Of a DNA stretch of 64,000 bases, positions 1-8,630 are shown piece after piece. The notes below the pieces were generated by a model that was given only the letters and a program-made list of their open reading frames with translations, was not told the DNA's origin and made no database searches. The stretch's first letter is position 1. Every line of letters starts with the position of its first letter. The stretch spans positions 41,974-105,973 of the forward strand of contig CACWFY010000019.1 of assembly GCA_902760345.1 (NCBI GenBank). The letters run 5' to 3'. This DNA is from an uncultured Bacteroidales bacterium (GTDB lineage: Bacteria; Bacteroidota; Bacteroidia; Bacteroidales; Bacteroidaceae). A program made the translations under genes and the position numbers.

Positions 1-678
1 TATTGCGGTGTAAATTGTGGCATCATGGACCAGTTCGCCTCTGTTTTTGGCAAGGCAGGTTGCTTGATGCGCCTTGACTGTCGTACTCGCGAGTTCGAGT
101 ACTTCCCCTTCAAACCTGATGGCTACCGTCTCGTACTTCTCGACTCTGTCGTCAAGCACCAGTTGGCTGGTTCTCCCTACAATGATCGCCGCAACAGTTG
201 TGAGAATGTGGTAAAACACATCCAAGCCAAACACCCCGAGGGGAAATTCGAGACCCTTCGCGACTGTACCTGGGAACAACTTGAGGAGGTTAAGGAAGAG
301 GTTGGTTCTGAAGACTATCGCCGCGCCAAATTTGTATTGGGCGAAAAAGATCGTGTACTGGCAGTTTCTGCTGCCTTGACTGATGGCGACTATGAAAAAG
401 TGGGCGAACTGATGTATCAGACACACGAAGGTCTGTCAAAAGACTATGAGGTTTCTTGCGAAGAACTTGACTACCTAAACGATATTGCCAAGGAGAATGG
501 AGTTACAGGTTCTCGCATCATGGGCGGTGGCTTTGGAGGTTGCACTATTAACTTAGTACGCAACGACCTCTACAAAAAGTTCATTGAAGATGCTAAACAA
601 AAGTTCAATGCAAAATATGGCCACGAGCCCAAGGTCTACGATGTAGTCATCGGAGATGGTTCACGTAAACTTTGCTAA
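1..678 (+). CDS. galK: Galactokinase, C-terminal part (5' end outside window)
   Basis: This is the last 225 residues of a galactokinase, which phosphorylates galactose to galactose-1-phosphate in the Leloir pathway in the cytoplasm. The reading frame is open from base 1, so the start lies upstream of the window; full family members are about 385 residues. The sequence begins inside the conserved segment GVNCGIMDQFAS, which contains the catalytic Asp region of GHMP kinases. Near the C-terminus, GSRIMGGGFGGCT is the third GHMP motif. The gene ends in front of a strong terminator, and an aldose 1-epimerase gene follows, which fits galactose and other aldose use. Identification is secure; only the missing 5' end limits it. 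Confidence 0.96.
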   Translation, partial: YCGVNCGIMDQFASVFGKAGCLMRLDCRTREFEYFPFKPDGYRLVLLDSVVKHQLAGSPYNDRRNSCENVVKHIQAKHPEGKFETLRDCTWEQLEEVKEEVGSEDYRRAKFVLGEKDRVLAVSAALTDGDYEKVGELMYQTHEGLSKDYEVSCEELDYLNDIAKENGVTGSRIMGGGFGGCTINLVRNDLYKKFIEDAKQKFNAKYGHEPKVYDVVIGDGSRKLC

Positions 679-735
679 ACAAAAGTGTACGAAAAGCCAT
701 TGTTATAGGCCGTTTTTAGTTTAAAAACGTTAAAT

Positions 736-781
736 ATCGAGCGTTTGGTGTAAGCACAACACCTTACGCTCGATTTTTTCT
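736..781 (+). terminator. Rho-independent terminator after galK
   Basis: ATCGAGCGT (736-744) pairs with ACGCTCGAT (766-774), and an inner GGTGT/ACACC extends the stem. A run of six T follows. It separates galK from the arabinose operon. Confidence 0.85.
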
Positions 782-791
782 GACTTTTTCA

Positions 792-821
792 TTGTTGTTT
801 CAAAAATAAATCGTAATTTTA
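792..821 (+). promoter_or_regulatory. Probable Bacteroidetes-type promoter of the arabinose operon
   Basis: TTG (792-794), a 19-bp spacer and TAATTTTA (814-821) match the -33/-7 layout of Bacteroidetes sigma-ABfr promoters, with one mismatch in the -7 box (consensus TAnnTTTG). It lies about 40 bp upstream of the epimerase start. An AraR operator was not identified. Confidence 0.55.
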
Positions 822-858
822 CACCCAAAATCTAACATAACTTAAAACTCTTATAAAA

Positions 859-2034
859 ATGAGAACTATGAAATCTATGATTTGTAGTCTGGGAATAGCT
901 GTTGCTATGCTCAGCGCTTGTGTTTCCAACAGTGAGCAGAAACTGACATTGTCAGGTCTTGATGCCGCTAAGTTCGACACCATCCTGAATGAAAAGCCCG
1001 TTAAGCTTTACACGCTTAAGAATGCCAATGGCATGGAGGTATGCATCACTAATTATGGTGGTCGCGTGGTATCGTTGGTTGTACCCGACAAAGATGGCAA
1101 TCCGACAGATGTTGTACTGGGTTTCGACAATATTGCACAGTACGTTGACACGCTCAACTCACCAACAGACTACGGTTCCTCTGTAGGTCGTTATGCCAAC
1201 CGCATCAAGGGTGGTCAGTTTACGCTGAATGATTCGACTTACCAGCTAAAGCAGAACGACGGTCCTAACTGTCTGCATGGCGGTGGAACGACGGGATGGA
1301 TGAACCAGGTATACGATGCTGAACAGATTGGCGATTCTATCTTGAAGTTAACGATTGTTGCTGAGGACGGCGAAAACGGATTCCCTGGCAAAGTAACTGC
1401 TGTAACGACCTACAAGGTGACTGCCGACAACACGCTGGACATCACTTGGGAGGCAGAGACCGACAAGCCAACTATCATCAACCAGACGAATCACAACTAC
1501 TATAATCTGAATGGTGACTTCACAAAGCCCGGATACGACATGGTGCTCTACGTGAATGCAGACAACTTCACACCTTCTGACAAACTCTATATTCCCACTG
1601 GCGAAATTAAGTCTGTAGAGGGCACTCCGATGGATTTCCGTACTGCTCATGCTATTGGCGACAGCATCAAGTCTGAGTTTGACCAGATTCAGAACGCTGG
1701 CGGCTATGATCACAACTGGTGTCTGAACACCTACAAGGATGGTAAGGGCGACGACACCCAAGTATGCGCCAGCCTTTATAGCCCCAAAACCGGCATTTTC
1801 ATGGAGATGTACACCAACGAGCCTGGTGTTCAGGTATATAGCGGCAACTTCCAAGGTATCGGCAACGAACCCAACATCAAGCACAAGGGTGGCGTATATC
1901 CTCAGCATGTAAGCATCTGCTTAGAGAGCCAGAAGTATCCTGACAGCCCCAACAAGAAAGACTGGGTACAACCCACGCTGAATCCTGGCGAGAAGTACTA
2001 CAGCCATGCTGCATATAAATTCTCTGTGAAATAA
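859..2034 (+). CDS. Aldose 1-epimerase, lipoprotein form
   Basis: The 391-residue protein belongs to the GalM family, which interconverts alpha and beta anomers of aldoses such as galactose, glucose or arabinose. The N-terminus MRTMKSMICSLGIAVAML followed by LSAC is a lipoprotein signal with Cys at about residue 21, so the enzyme is probably membrane-anchored in the periplasm rather than cytoplasmic. Conserved features include GPNCLHGG and TNHNYYNLNG, which carry the two family histidines, and a late VYSGNF segment near the catalytic Glu region. It is the first gene of the operon that continues with a symporter, araR, araD and araA, so L-arabinose is a plausible natural substrate, although galactose is possible because galK lies just upstream. 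Confidence 0.93.
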   Translation: MRTMKSMICSLGIAVAMLSACVSNSEQKLTLSGLDAAKFDTILNEKPVKLYTLKNANGMEVCITNYGGRVVSLVVPDKDGNPTDVVLGFDNIAQYVDTLNSPTDYGSSVGRYANRIKGGQFTLNDSTYQLKQNDGPNCLHGGGTTGWMNQVYDAEQIGDSILKLTIVAEDGENGFPGKVTAVTTYKVTADNTLDITWEAETDKPTIINQTNHNYYNLNGDFTKPGYDMVLYVNADNFTPSDKLYIPTGEIKSVEGTPMDFRTAHAIGDSIKSEFDQIQNAGGYDHNWCLNTYKDGKGDDTQVCASLYSPKTGIFMEMYTNEPGVQVYSGNFQGIGNEPNIKHKGGVYPQHVSICLESQKYPDSPNKKDWVQPTLNPGEKYYSHAAYKFSVK

Positions 2035-2087
2035 TTTGCATGACCTATTGAAGAACAAAACAATAATCATTAAATCATAACAACAAA

Positions 2088-4070
2088 ATGGACAAAATTT
2101 TAGAAGCACTTAGTAATAATGGTTTTGCGCTAGCCGACTATCTGGTGTTTATCGCGTACATTATTATTCTTGTGAGCATGGGACTGTTCCTTTCGCGCAG
2201 CAAGAAAGGAGAAGAGAAATCATCTACCGACTACTTCCTGGCCGGTAACACACTGACTTGGTGGGCTGTAGGTGCATCATTGATTGCTGCCAACATCTCT
2301 GCTGAACAGTTCATCGGCATGTCAGGATCCGCCTTCGCATCAGGTATCGCCCAGGCTGCCTACGAGTTGATGGCTGCTGCCACCCTGCTCGTTGTCGGTA
2401 AGTTCCTGCTGCCGCTGATGATTGAGAAGAAGATTTTCACCATTCCCCAGTTCCTGCGCGAGCGTTATAATTGGGGTGTAGGCTTTGCGTTCTCACTTTT
2501 GTGGCTGTTCCTCTATGTCTTTGTTAACCTGACCTCTGTCGCTTGGCTTGGTGCATTGGCCATCCAGCAGATTCTGGGCTTGCCTACCGACATGATTATC
2601 AATGTTGGTGGCATTGAGATTGACCAGGTTCGTATGTGCATCATTCTTTCTCTGTTCGTTATTGCAGGTGTTTACTCTATCTATGGCGGTCTGGCTTCTG
2701 TAGCCTGGACTGACGTTATGCAAGTGACCTTCCTCGTAGGTGGTGGTCTGATTACCGCCTATGCTGCACTTTCGGTCATTGGCGACGAGATGGGTTTAGG
2801 CGGTGCATGGGATGCGCTGTCACATATCAAAGACTATCTGGCTTCTATTGATGGCGACAAGCACTTCAATCTGGTTGTCACCCGTAACGAAGAGCTCTAT
2901 CCTGTTATCAACGGTGTTGCAGACAGCGCTGGTAACATCATCCAGAAAGAAGACCCCTTCTTTACCAATCCTGGCATCGTGCTGATCTTCGGTGCTCTGT
3001 GGCTGACCAACCTCGGCTACTGGGGCTTCAACCAGTACATCATCCAGAAGGGTCTGGCTGCCAAATCTCTGGCAGAGGCCAAGAAGGGTATGGTATTTGC
3101 TGCCTTCCTGAAGATTTTGATTCCATTCATCGTTTGTATCCCCGGTGTTTGTGCCTTCTATATTATGACCGCTCCTGAGTGCGACGGTTTGCGCGAGACG
3201 CTGGCAGGTTCTATTGCTCGTTCTGACGATGCTTATCCTTTCCTCATCCGTAACTTCACTCCTACCGTTGTCAAGGGTCTGAGCTTTGCAGCATTGGCAG
3301 CCGCTGTGATTTCTTCACTGGCTTCTATGTTCAACTCTACCTCTACCCTCTTCACGATGGATATCTACAAGCAGTTCATCAACAAGAACGCCTCTGAGAA
3401 GCGTCTGGTGAATGTCGGCCGTATGACTTCTGTCACCGCTCTGATCATCGCCCTGATTGCTGTTTACCCGCTGATGGGTGGTATCGACCAGGCCTTCCAG
3501 TTCATTCAGGAATATTCAGCCTTCGTATATCCCGGTGTGGTAGTTATCTTCGGTCTTGGTCTGCTGTGGAAGCGCGCCAGCGGTACTGCTGCTGTTGTTT
3601 GCGCCATCGGTACCTTTGCCTTCTCTATCATCTATAAGTTTGCCTTCCCCGAAATGCCATTCCTGGTGCGTTCTGGCGTTGTCTTCATCACGCTGGTCAT
3701 CCTGTTCGTATGGATTTCGCTGAAGAGCAAGAAGGCTGTTCCTGCCGACGAGCTCGACGAGCACACCGTGAAGACCCAATTACGCTGGAGCACTATCATG
3801 TTCTGCGTGGCTGCCGTTTCATTCGTGCTGTTCATTGGTGGTTTCTTCAACGACACCATGCATGTCCACGGTTTCGAGGGTGCAATGATCTTCTTTGCAG
3901 CTATCACAGCAACCATCGGTATCTACCTGCGTTCTAACGCACTTGACAAAGTACAGGATCCGAAGCTGGTAGCTATCGACTTGAACATCTTCAAGACCGA
4001 CAAGACTTTCAACATCGGTGCTGTTGGCGTTATCGTCATTCTCACCATTCTGTATGTTGCTTTGTGGTAA
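2088..4070 (+). CDS. Sodium/solute symporter (SSS family), probable arabinose importer
   Basis: A 660-residue integral membrane protein of the sodium:solute symporter (SGLT-like) family. About 13-14 hydrophobic segments are visible, beginning with the helix around residues 18-36, and the conserved region NISAEQFIGMSGSAFASG lies near residue 65. Such proteins import sugars with sodium across the inner membrane. Its position between an aldose epimerase and araR/araD/araA suggests L-arabinose as substrate; this is inferred from context, not from residues. It follows the epimerase by 53 bp and precedes araR by 19 bp, so all are probably cotranscribed. Confidence 0.92.
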   Translation: MDKILEALSNNGFALADYLVFIAYIIILVSMGLFLSRSKKGEEKSSTDYFLAGNTLTWWAVGASLIAANISAEQFIGMSGSAFASGIAQAAYELMAAATLLVVGKFLLPLMIEKKIFTIPQFLRERYNWGVGFAFSLLWLFLYVFVNLTSVAWLGALAIQQILGLPTDMIINVGGIEIDQVRMCIILSLFVIAGVYSIYGGLASVAWTDVMQVTFLVGGGLITAYAALSVIGDEMGLGGAWDALSHIKDYLASIDGDKHFNLVVTRNEELYPVINGVADSAGNIIQKEDPFFTNPGIVLIFGALWLTNLGYWGFNQYIIQKGLAAKSLAEAKKGMVFAAFLKILIPFIVCIPGVCAFYIMTAPECDGLRETLAGSIARSDDAYPFLIRNFTPTVVKGLSFAALAAAVISSLASMFNSTSTLFTMDIYKQFINKNASEKRLVNVGRMTSVTALIIALIAVYPLMGGIDQAFQFIQEYSAFVYPGVVVIFGLGLLWKRASGTAAVVCAIGTFAFSIIYKFAFPEMPFLVRSGVVFITLVILFVWISLKSKKAVPADELDEHTVKTQLRWSTIMFCVAAVSFVLFIGGFFNDTMHVHGFEGAMIFFAAITATIGIYLRSNALDKVQDPKLVAIDLNIFKTDKTFNIGAVGVIVILTILYVALW

Positions 4071-4089
4071 ACCCTTATAGCAAACAACC

Positions 4090-4767
4090 ATGACCAAGTA
4101 TTATATAGAACACCAAAAGATACTGGTATCGGTCGACTGCATCATCTTCGGCTTCGATCAGAACAAGTTGAAGATACTGATTGGTCACCGCGCCATGGAT
4201 CCCGGTAAAGGCGAATGGAGTCTCTACGGAGGCTTCGTTCGCAATGACGAAAGCATTAACGAAGCAGCAGACCGCACGCTCTTCGAGCTGACAGGCATGC
4301 ACGATGTCTATATGCGTCAGGTAGGAGCGTTTGGTAATCTGGACCGTGATCCGGGTGCTCGCGTAGTCAGCATTGCCTACTATGCTCTGATCAACGTCAA
4401 AGACTACAGCGCTAAGATGATGAAGGAGCATGGTGTCGAATGGGTCAATATCGACGAGTTACCTCCGATGTTCTCTGACCATCAGGAGATGATTCGCAAG
4501 GCCCGCAAGCTCATGCAGAGCAAGATAAAGACAGAACCTGTCGGCTTCAAGCTGCTGCCCAAGCTGTTCACGCTGACCCAGCTTCAACGTCTCTACGAAG
4601 CCGTTAATGGCGAAGAGATCGACAAGCGTAACTTCCGCAAGCGTATCAAGGAGATGGAGTTCATTGAAAAGACCGAGCTGATTGACAAGCTCACTTCCAA
4701 GCGGGGTGCCTTTCTCTACCGCTTTAACAAAAAGGCTTACGAAGAAGACAAGAACTTCAAACTTTAA
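4090..4767 (+). CDS. araR: Nudix-type arabinose regulator AraR (NrtR family)
   Basis: The 225-residue protein has an N-terminal Nudix-fold domain (about 8-145) and a C-terminal winged-helix domain (about 150-220), the architecture of NrtR-family regulators. The Nudix box is degenerate: after GGFVRNDESINEAADR the catalytic positions read TLFELTG where an active enzyme has the E-U-x-E-E-x-G pattern, so the domain probably senses a ligand rather than hydrolysing a nucleotide. In Bacteroides an AraR of this type responds to L-arabinose and controls arabinose genes; the gene order here (symporter, araR, araD, araA, araB) matches that role. It probably regulates its own operon. No operator could be assigned by eye. 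Confidence 0.9.
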   Translation: MTKYYIEHQKILVSVDCIIFGFDQNKLKILIGHRAMDPGKGEWSLYGGFVRNDESINEAADRTLFELTGMHDVYMRQVGAFGNLDRDPGARVVSIAYYALINVKDYSAKMMKEHGVEWVNIDELPPMFSDHQEMIRKARKLMQSKIKTEPVGFKLLPKLFTLTQLQRLYEAVNGEEIDKRNFRKRIKEMEFIEKTELIDKLTSKRGAFLYRFNKKAYEEDKNFKL

Positions 4768-4779
4768 AAGCAAACAATT

Positions 4780-5490
4780 ATGTTAGAAGAACTGAAACAG
4801 AAAGTATTTAAGGCCAATCTCGACTTGGTAAAACAAGGACTGGTCATCTATACCTGGGGCAACGTCTCAGGTATAGACCGCGAGAAAGGTCTCGTTGTCA
4901 TCAAGCCCAGTGGCGTCAGCTACGACGAGATGAAGGTCGAGGACATGGTAGTAGTAGATTTGGAAAGTGGTAAAGTCGTTGAGGGCGACCTCAATCCGTC
5001 ATCAGACACCCCTACCCACCTTGTATTATATAAGGCATTCCCCAACATCCAGGGTGTGGTTCACACCCACTCGACCTACGCTACGGCTTTCGCCCAGGCA
5101 GGTAAGGATATCCCCAACATCGGCACTACTCATGCCGACTACTTCTATAAGGATATCCCTTGCACGCGCGACATGACTGAAGCCGAGGTAAAGGGACAGT
5201 ACGAGTTGGAAACGGGTAACGTCATCGTTGACGAGATTCTGAACATCCGCAAGATCAATCCTGACCACACTCCTGCCGTATTGGTCAAGAACCACGGCCC
5301 GTTCTCGTGGGGAACCTCTCCCGACAACGCCGTCTACAATGCTAAGGTGATGGAGCAATGTGCCAAGATGGCTTTCATCGCCTTCAGCGTGAATCCCGCT
5401 CTGACCATGAGCCCACTGCTCATCGAGAAGCATTATATGCGTAAGCACGGTCCTAACGCCTACTACGGACAGAAAGGACAGAAACACTAA
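4780..5490 (+). CDS. araD: L-ribulose-5-phosphate 4-epimerase
   Basis: The 236-residue class II aldolase-fold enzyme converts L-ribulose-5-phosphate to D-xylulose-5-phosphate, the step that brings arabinose into the pentose phosphate pathway. Visible features include TWGNVSGID near residue 27, the [11 protein letters not shown] segment, [13 protein letters not shown] with the zinc-binding HxH, and a later KNHGPFSWG with another zinc ligand region. The length fits the family (about 230). It starts 12 bp after araR and ends 7 bp before araA, which indicates a compact operon. Confidence 0.95.
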   Translation: MLEELKQKVFKANLDLVKQGLVIYTWGNVSGIDREKGLVVIKPSGVSYDEMKVEDMVVVDLESGKVVEGDLNPSSDTPTHLVLYKAFPNIQGVVHTHSTYATAFAQAGKDIPNIGTTHADYFYKDIPCTRDMTEAEVKGQYELETGNVIVDEILNIRKINPDHTPAVLVKNHGPFSWGTSPDNAVYNAKVMEQCAKMAFIAFSVNPALTMSPLLIEKHYMRKHGPNAYYGQKGQKH

Positions 5491-5497
5491 CAATCCC

Positions 5498-7042
5498 ATG
5501 ACAATGAAAGCATTTGATAATTTAGAGATTTGGTGGGTGACTGGTGCCCAACTGCTATATGGAGGCGACGCTGTCGTTGCTGTTGACGGCCACTCCAAGG
5601 AGATGGTCGAGGGTCTGAACGCCTCAGGCAACATTCCCGTAAAGATAGTATATAAAGGTACCGCTAACAGCTCGAAGGAAGTAGAGCAGGTCATGCTCGC
5701 TGCCAATAACGACGAGAAGTGCGTGGGTATCATCACCTGGATGCATACTTTCTCGCCCGCCAAGATGTGGATCAAGGGTCTGCAGAAACTGCAGAAGCCT
5801 CTGCTCCACTTCCACACACAGTACAACGCTGAGATTCCCTGGGAGACAATGGATATGGACTTTATGAACCTGAACCAGTCGGCTCACGGTGACATTGAGT
5901 TCGGCCATATCTGTACCCGCATGCGCATTCCCCGCAAGGTGGTTTGTGGCTACTGGAAAGACGAAGCTGCTCAGAAGCAGATTGCCGTCTGGTCTCGCGT
6001 GGCAGCTGGTGTTGCTGACGCCAAGAACGTGCGCTGCCTGATGTTCGGTATGAACATGAACAACGTGGCTGTGACCGATGGCGACCGCGTGGAGTTCGAG
6101 CAGCGTTTGGGCTATCATGTCGACTACTACCCCGTTTCGTCGGTGATGGAATACTGGAAGAAGGTGACCGACCAGGAAGTTAACGAACTCGTTGAGGTCT
6201 ATAAGAAGGAATATACCATCAAGATCGACGAGAGTGGCGAAGCCGTTTATTGGGAGAAGGTGCGCAATGCCGCCAAGGCCGAGATTGCCCTGCGCCGCGT
6301 GCTGAAGGACAATGGTGCCACCGCTTTCACCACTAACTTCGACGATCTGGGCGATGCTGACATCAACCAGCCCGACTTCTGCGGTTTCGACCAGATTCCC
6401 GGTCTGGCCTCTCAGCGTCTGATGGCCGAGGGTATCGGCTTTGGTGCCGAGGGCGACTGGAAGACCGCCTGTCTGTATCGCACCCTGTGGGTTATCCAGC
6501 AGCGCATGCCTACCGGCTGTTCGTTCCTTGAGGACTACACGCTCAATTTCGCTGGCAGCCAGTCGTCTTGCCTGCAGAGCCACATGCTCGAAGTTTGTCC
6601 CCTCATTGCCAGCGACAAGCCCAAGCTCGAGGTTCACTTCCTCGGCATCGGCATCCGCAAGCAGCAAACCGCCCGTTTGGTGTTCACCTCGAAGACCGGT
6701 CGTGGTATCAAGGCCACCGTTGTCGACCTTGGCAACCGTTTCCGCCTGATTTCTCAGGAGGTAGAGTGCATCGAGCCCAAGCCCATGCCAAATCTACCCG
6801 TGGCCAGCGCCCTTTGGGTGCCCCAGCCCACTTTCGAGATTGGTGCCGGAGCGTGGATTCTTGCTGGTGGCACACACCATTCAGCCTTCTCTTACGACAT
6901 CACCGAAGAGTACTGGGAAGACTTCGCCGAAATGCTGGGCATCGAGTATGTCAAGATCAATAAGGACACCAACACCTTCGATTTCAAGCAGACCCTTCGT
7001 AACAACGAAGTTTATTACATGTTGAACAAAGCCCTGAAGTAA
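5498..7042 (+). CDS. araA: L-arabinose isomerase
   Basis: The 514-residue enzyme converts L-arabinose to L-ribulose in the cytoplasm using a divalent metal. Conserved segments include [12 protein letters not shown] at the N-terminus, [26 protein letters not shown] around residue 352 and [12 protein letters not shown] around residue 456, which carries a catalytic or metal-binding His. The size equals that of bacterial AraA (about 500). The annotated start at 5498 lies 7 bp after the araD stop; a second ATG at 5504 in the same frame is an alternative. Confidence 0.97.
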   Translation: MTMKAFDNLEIWWVTGAQLLYGGDAVVAVDGHSKEMVEGLNASGNIPVKIVYKGTANSSKEVEQVMLAANNDEKCVGIITWMHTFSPAKMWIKGLQKLQKPLLHFHTQYNAEIPWETMDMDFMNLNQSAHGDIEFGHICTRMRIPRKVVCGYWKDEAAQKQIAVWSRVAAGVADAKNVRCLMFGMNMNNVAVTDGDRVEFEQRLGYHVDYYPVSSVMEYWKKVTDQEVNELVEVYKKEYTIKIDESGEAVYWEKVRNAAKAEIALRRVLKDNGATAFTTNFDDLGDADINQPDFCGFDQIPGLASQRLMAEGIGFGAEGDWKTACLYRTLWVIQQRMPTGCSFLEDYTLNFAGSQSSCLQSHMLEVCPLIASDKPKLEVHFLGIGIRKQQTARLVFTSKTGRGIKATVVDLGNRFRLISQEVECIEPKPMPNLPVASALWVPQPTFEIGAGAWILAGGTHHSAFSYDITEEYWEDFAEMLGIEYVKINKDTNTFDFKQTLRNNEVYYMLNKALK

Positions 7043-7043
7043 T

Positions 7044-8630
7044 ATGACAGCAAAACAAACCATTGAGGCTGGAAAAGCCATATTGGGTATCGAGTTCGGC
7101 TCTACCCGCATTAAGGCCGTGCTCATCGACCAGGACAATAAGCCCATCGCTCAAGGTGCTTTTGAGTGGGAAAACCAATTGGTCGACGGACTGTGGACCT
7201 ATAGCATCGACATTATCTGGCGTGGTCTGCAGGACTGCTATGCCGACCTGCGTCAGGATGTCAAGAAGCAGTACGACTGCGAGATTGAGTCGCTGGCAGC
7301 CATCGGCTTCTCGGCTATGATGCACGGCTACATGGCCTTCAACGCCGAGCAGCAGATTCTGGTGCCGTTCCGCACCTGGCGTAACACCAATACCGGTAAG
7401 GCCGCTGCCGAGTTGAGCGAACTGTTCAACTACAACATCCCCCTGCGTTGGAGCATCTCGCATCTCTATGAGTGCATCCTGGAGAATAACGAGCACGTAA
7501 AGGACATCAAGTATCTCACCACCCTCGCCGGCTATGTTCATTGGCAGGTGACAGGCGAGTTCGTGCTGGGCGTGGGCGACGCCTCGGGTATGATTCCCGT
7601 TGACCCCGCCACCAAGACCTACGACGCCACGATGGTTGAGAAGTTCGACAAGATTCTTGTGTCTAAAGGTTTACCCTTTAGATTACTCGACATCCTGCCG
7701 AAGTCGCTGAACGCTGGCGAAGCTGCCGGCACGCTGACTGCCGAGGGTGCCAAGAAGCTCGACCCCTCTGGTCATCTGAAGCCCGGCTGCCCCGTTTGTC
7801 CTCCTGAGGGCGACGCCGGAACGGGTATGGTAGCCACCAACGCAGTAAAGCAGCGCACAGGTAACGTTTCGGCCGGAACATCGTCGTTCTCGATGATTGT
7901 TTTGGAGAAGCCGCTGAGCAAACCCTACGAGATGATCGATATGGTGACCACCCCCGACGGCAGCCTTGTGGCAATGGTACATTGCAACAACTGCACCAGC
8001 GATATCAACGCCTGGGTGGGACTGTTCAAGGAATATCAGCAGCTGCTGGGTGTGCCCGTCGACATGAACGAGCTTTATGGTAAACTCTTCAACAAAGCCC
8101 TCGAGGGCGATGCCGACTGCGGTGGTCTGATGGCTTACAACTACGTCTCGGGTGAGCCTGTCACGGGCTTAGCCGACGGCCGTCCCCTCTTCGTTCGCTC
8201 TGCCAACGACAAGTTCAACCTCGCCAACTTCATGCGTGCCAACCTCTATGGTGCCATTGGCGTGCTGAAGATTGGCAATGACATCCTCTTCAAGGACGAG
8301 AAGATCAAGGTAGACCGTATCACCGGTCACGGCGGCTACTTCAAGACCGTCGGTGTAGGTCAGCGCATGCTCGCTGCTGCCCTCAACAGCCCCATCTCTG
8401 TCATGGAGACTGCCGGCGAAGGTGGTGCGTGGGGTATTGCCCTGCTGGCTGGCTACCTTATTAATAATAATGGTAAGTCGCTGGCCGACTACCTCGAGGA
8501 CGTGGTCTTCGCAGGCAACACGGGTATCTCTATCGCCCCCACGGCCGAGGATGTCGCCGGCTTCGAGCGTTATATCGAGAACTACAAGAAGTGTCTGCCC
8601 ATCGAGCAGGCAGCAGTAGACAATAAGTAA
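7044..8630 (+). CDS. araB: FGGY-family carbohydrate kinase, probable L-ribulokinase
   Basis: The 528-residue protein is an FGGY-family sugar kinase. The N-terminal ATPase fold starts with [15 protein letters not shown] (about residues 14-28), [10 protein letters not shown] lies around residue 92, and [16 protein letters not shown] around residue 273. It probably phosphorylates L-ribulose made by AraA to give the AraD substrate, completing the pathway encoded by this operon. It is more distant from classical AraB than AraA and AraD are from theirs, so the substrate is assigned mainly from context; a xylulokinase role is the alternative. Its start follows the araA stop by one base, and its stop codon directly abuts the uvrA start. 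Confidence 0.88.
   Translation: MTAKQTIEAGKAILGIEFGSTRIKAVLIDQDNKPIAQGAFEWENQLVDGLWTYSIDIIWRGLQDCYADLRQDVKKQYDCEIESLAAIGFSAMMHGYMAFNAEQQILVPFRTWRNTNTGKAAAELSELFNYNIPLRWSISHLYECILENNEHVKDIKYLTTLAGYVHWQVTGEFVLGVGDASGMIPVDPATKTYDATMVEKFDKILVSKGLPFRLLDILPKSLNAGEAAGTLTAEGAKKLDPSGHLKPGCPVCPPEGDAGTGMVATNAVKQRTGNVSAGTSSFSMIVLEKPLSKPYEMIDMVTTPDGSLVAMVHCNNCTSDINAWVGLFKEYQQLLGVPVDMNELYGKLFNKALEGDADCGGLMAYNYVSGEPVTGLADGRPLFVRSANDKFNLANFMRANLYGAIGVLKIGNDILFKDEKIKVDRITGHGGYFKTVGVGQRMLAAALNSPISVMETAGEGGAWGIALLAGYLINNNGKSLADYLEDVVFAGNTGISIAPTAEDVAGFERYIENYKKCLPIEQAAVDNK

Noticed and set aside
5624-6667. Long antisense ORF within araA
   Set aside because: It is a shadow frame caused by codon bias opposite a highly conserved gene; similar antisense frames lie opposite most genes here, including 62292-63734.
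7662-7682. Inverted repeat TCTAAAGG/CCTTTAGA in araB
   Set aside because: It is inside a coding region without a T run, and short palindromes of this length arise by chance.
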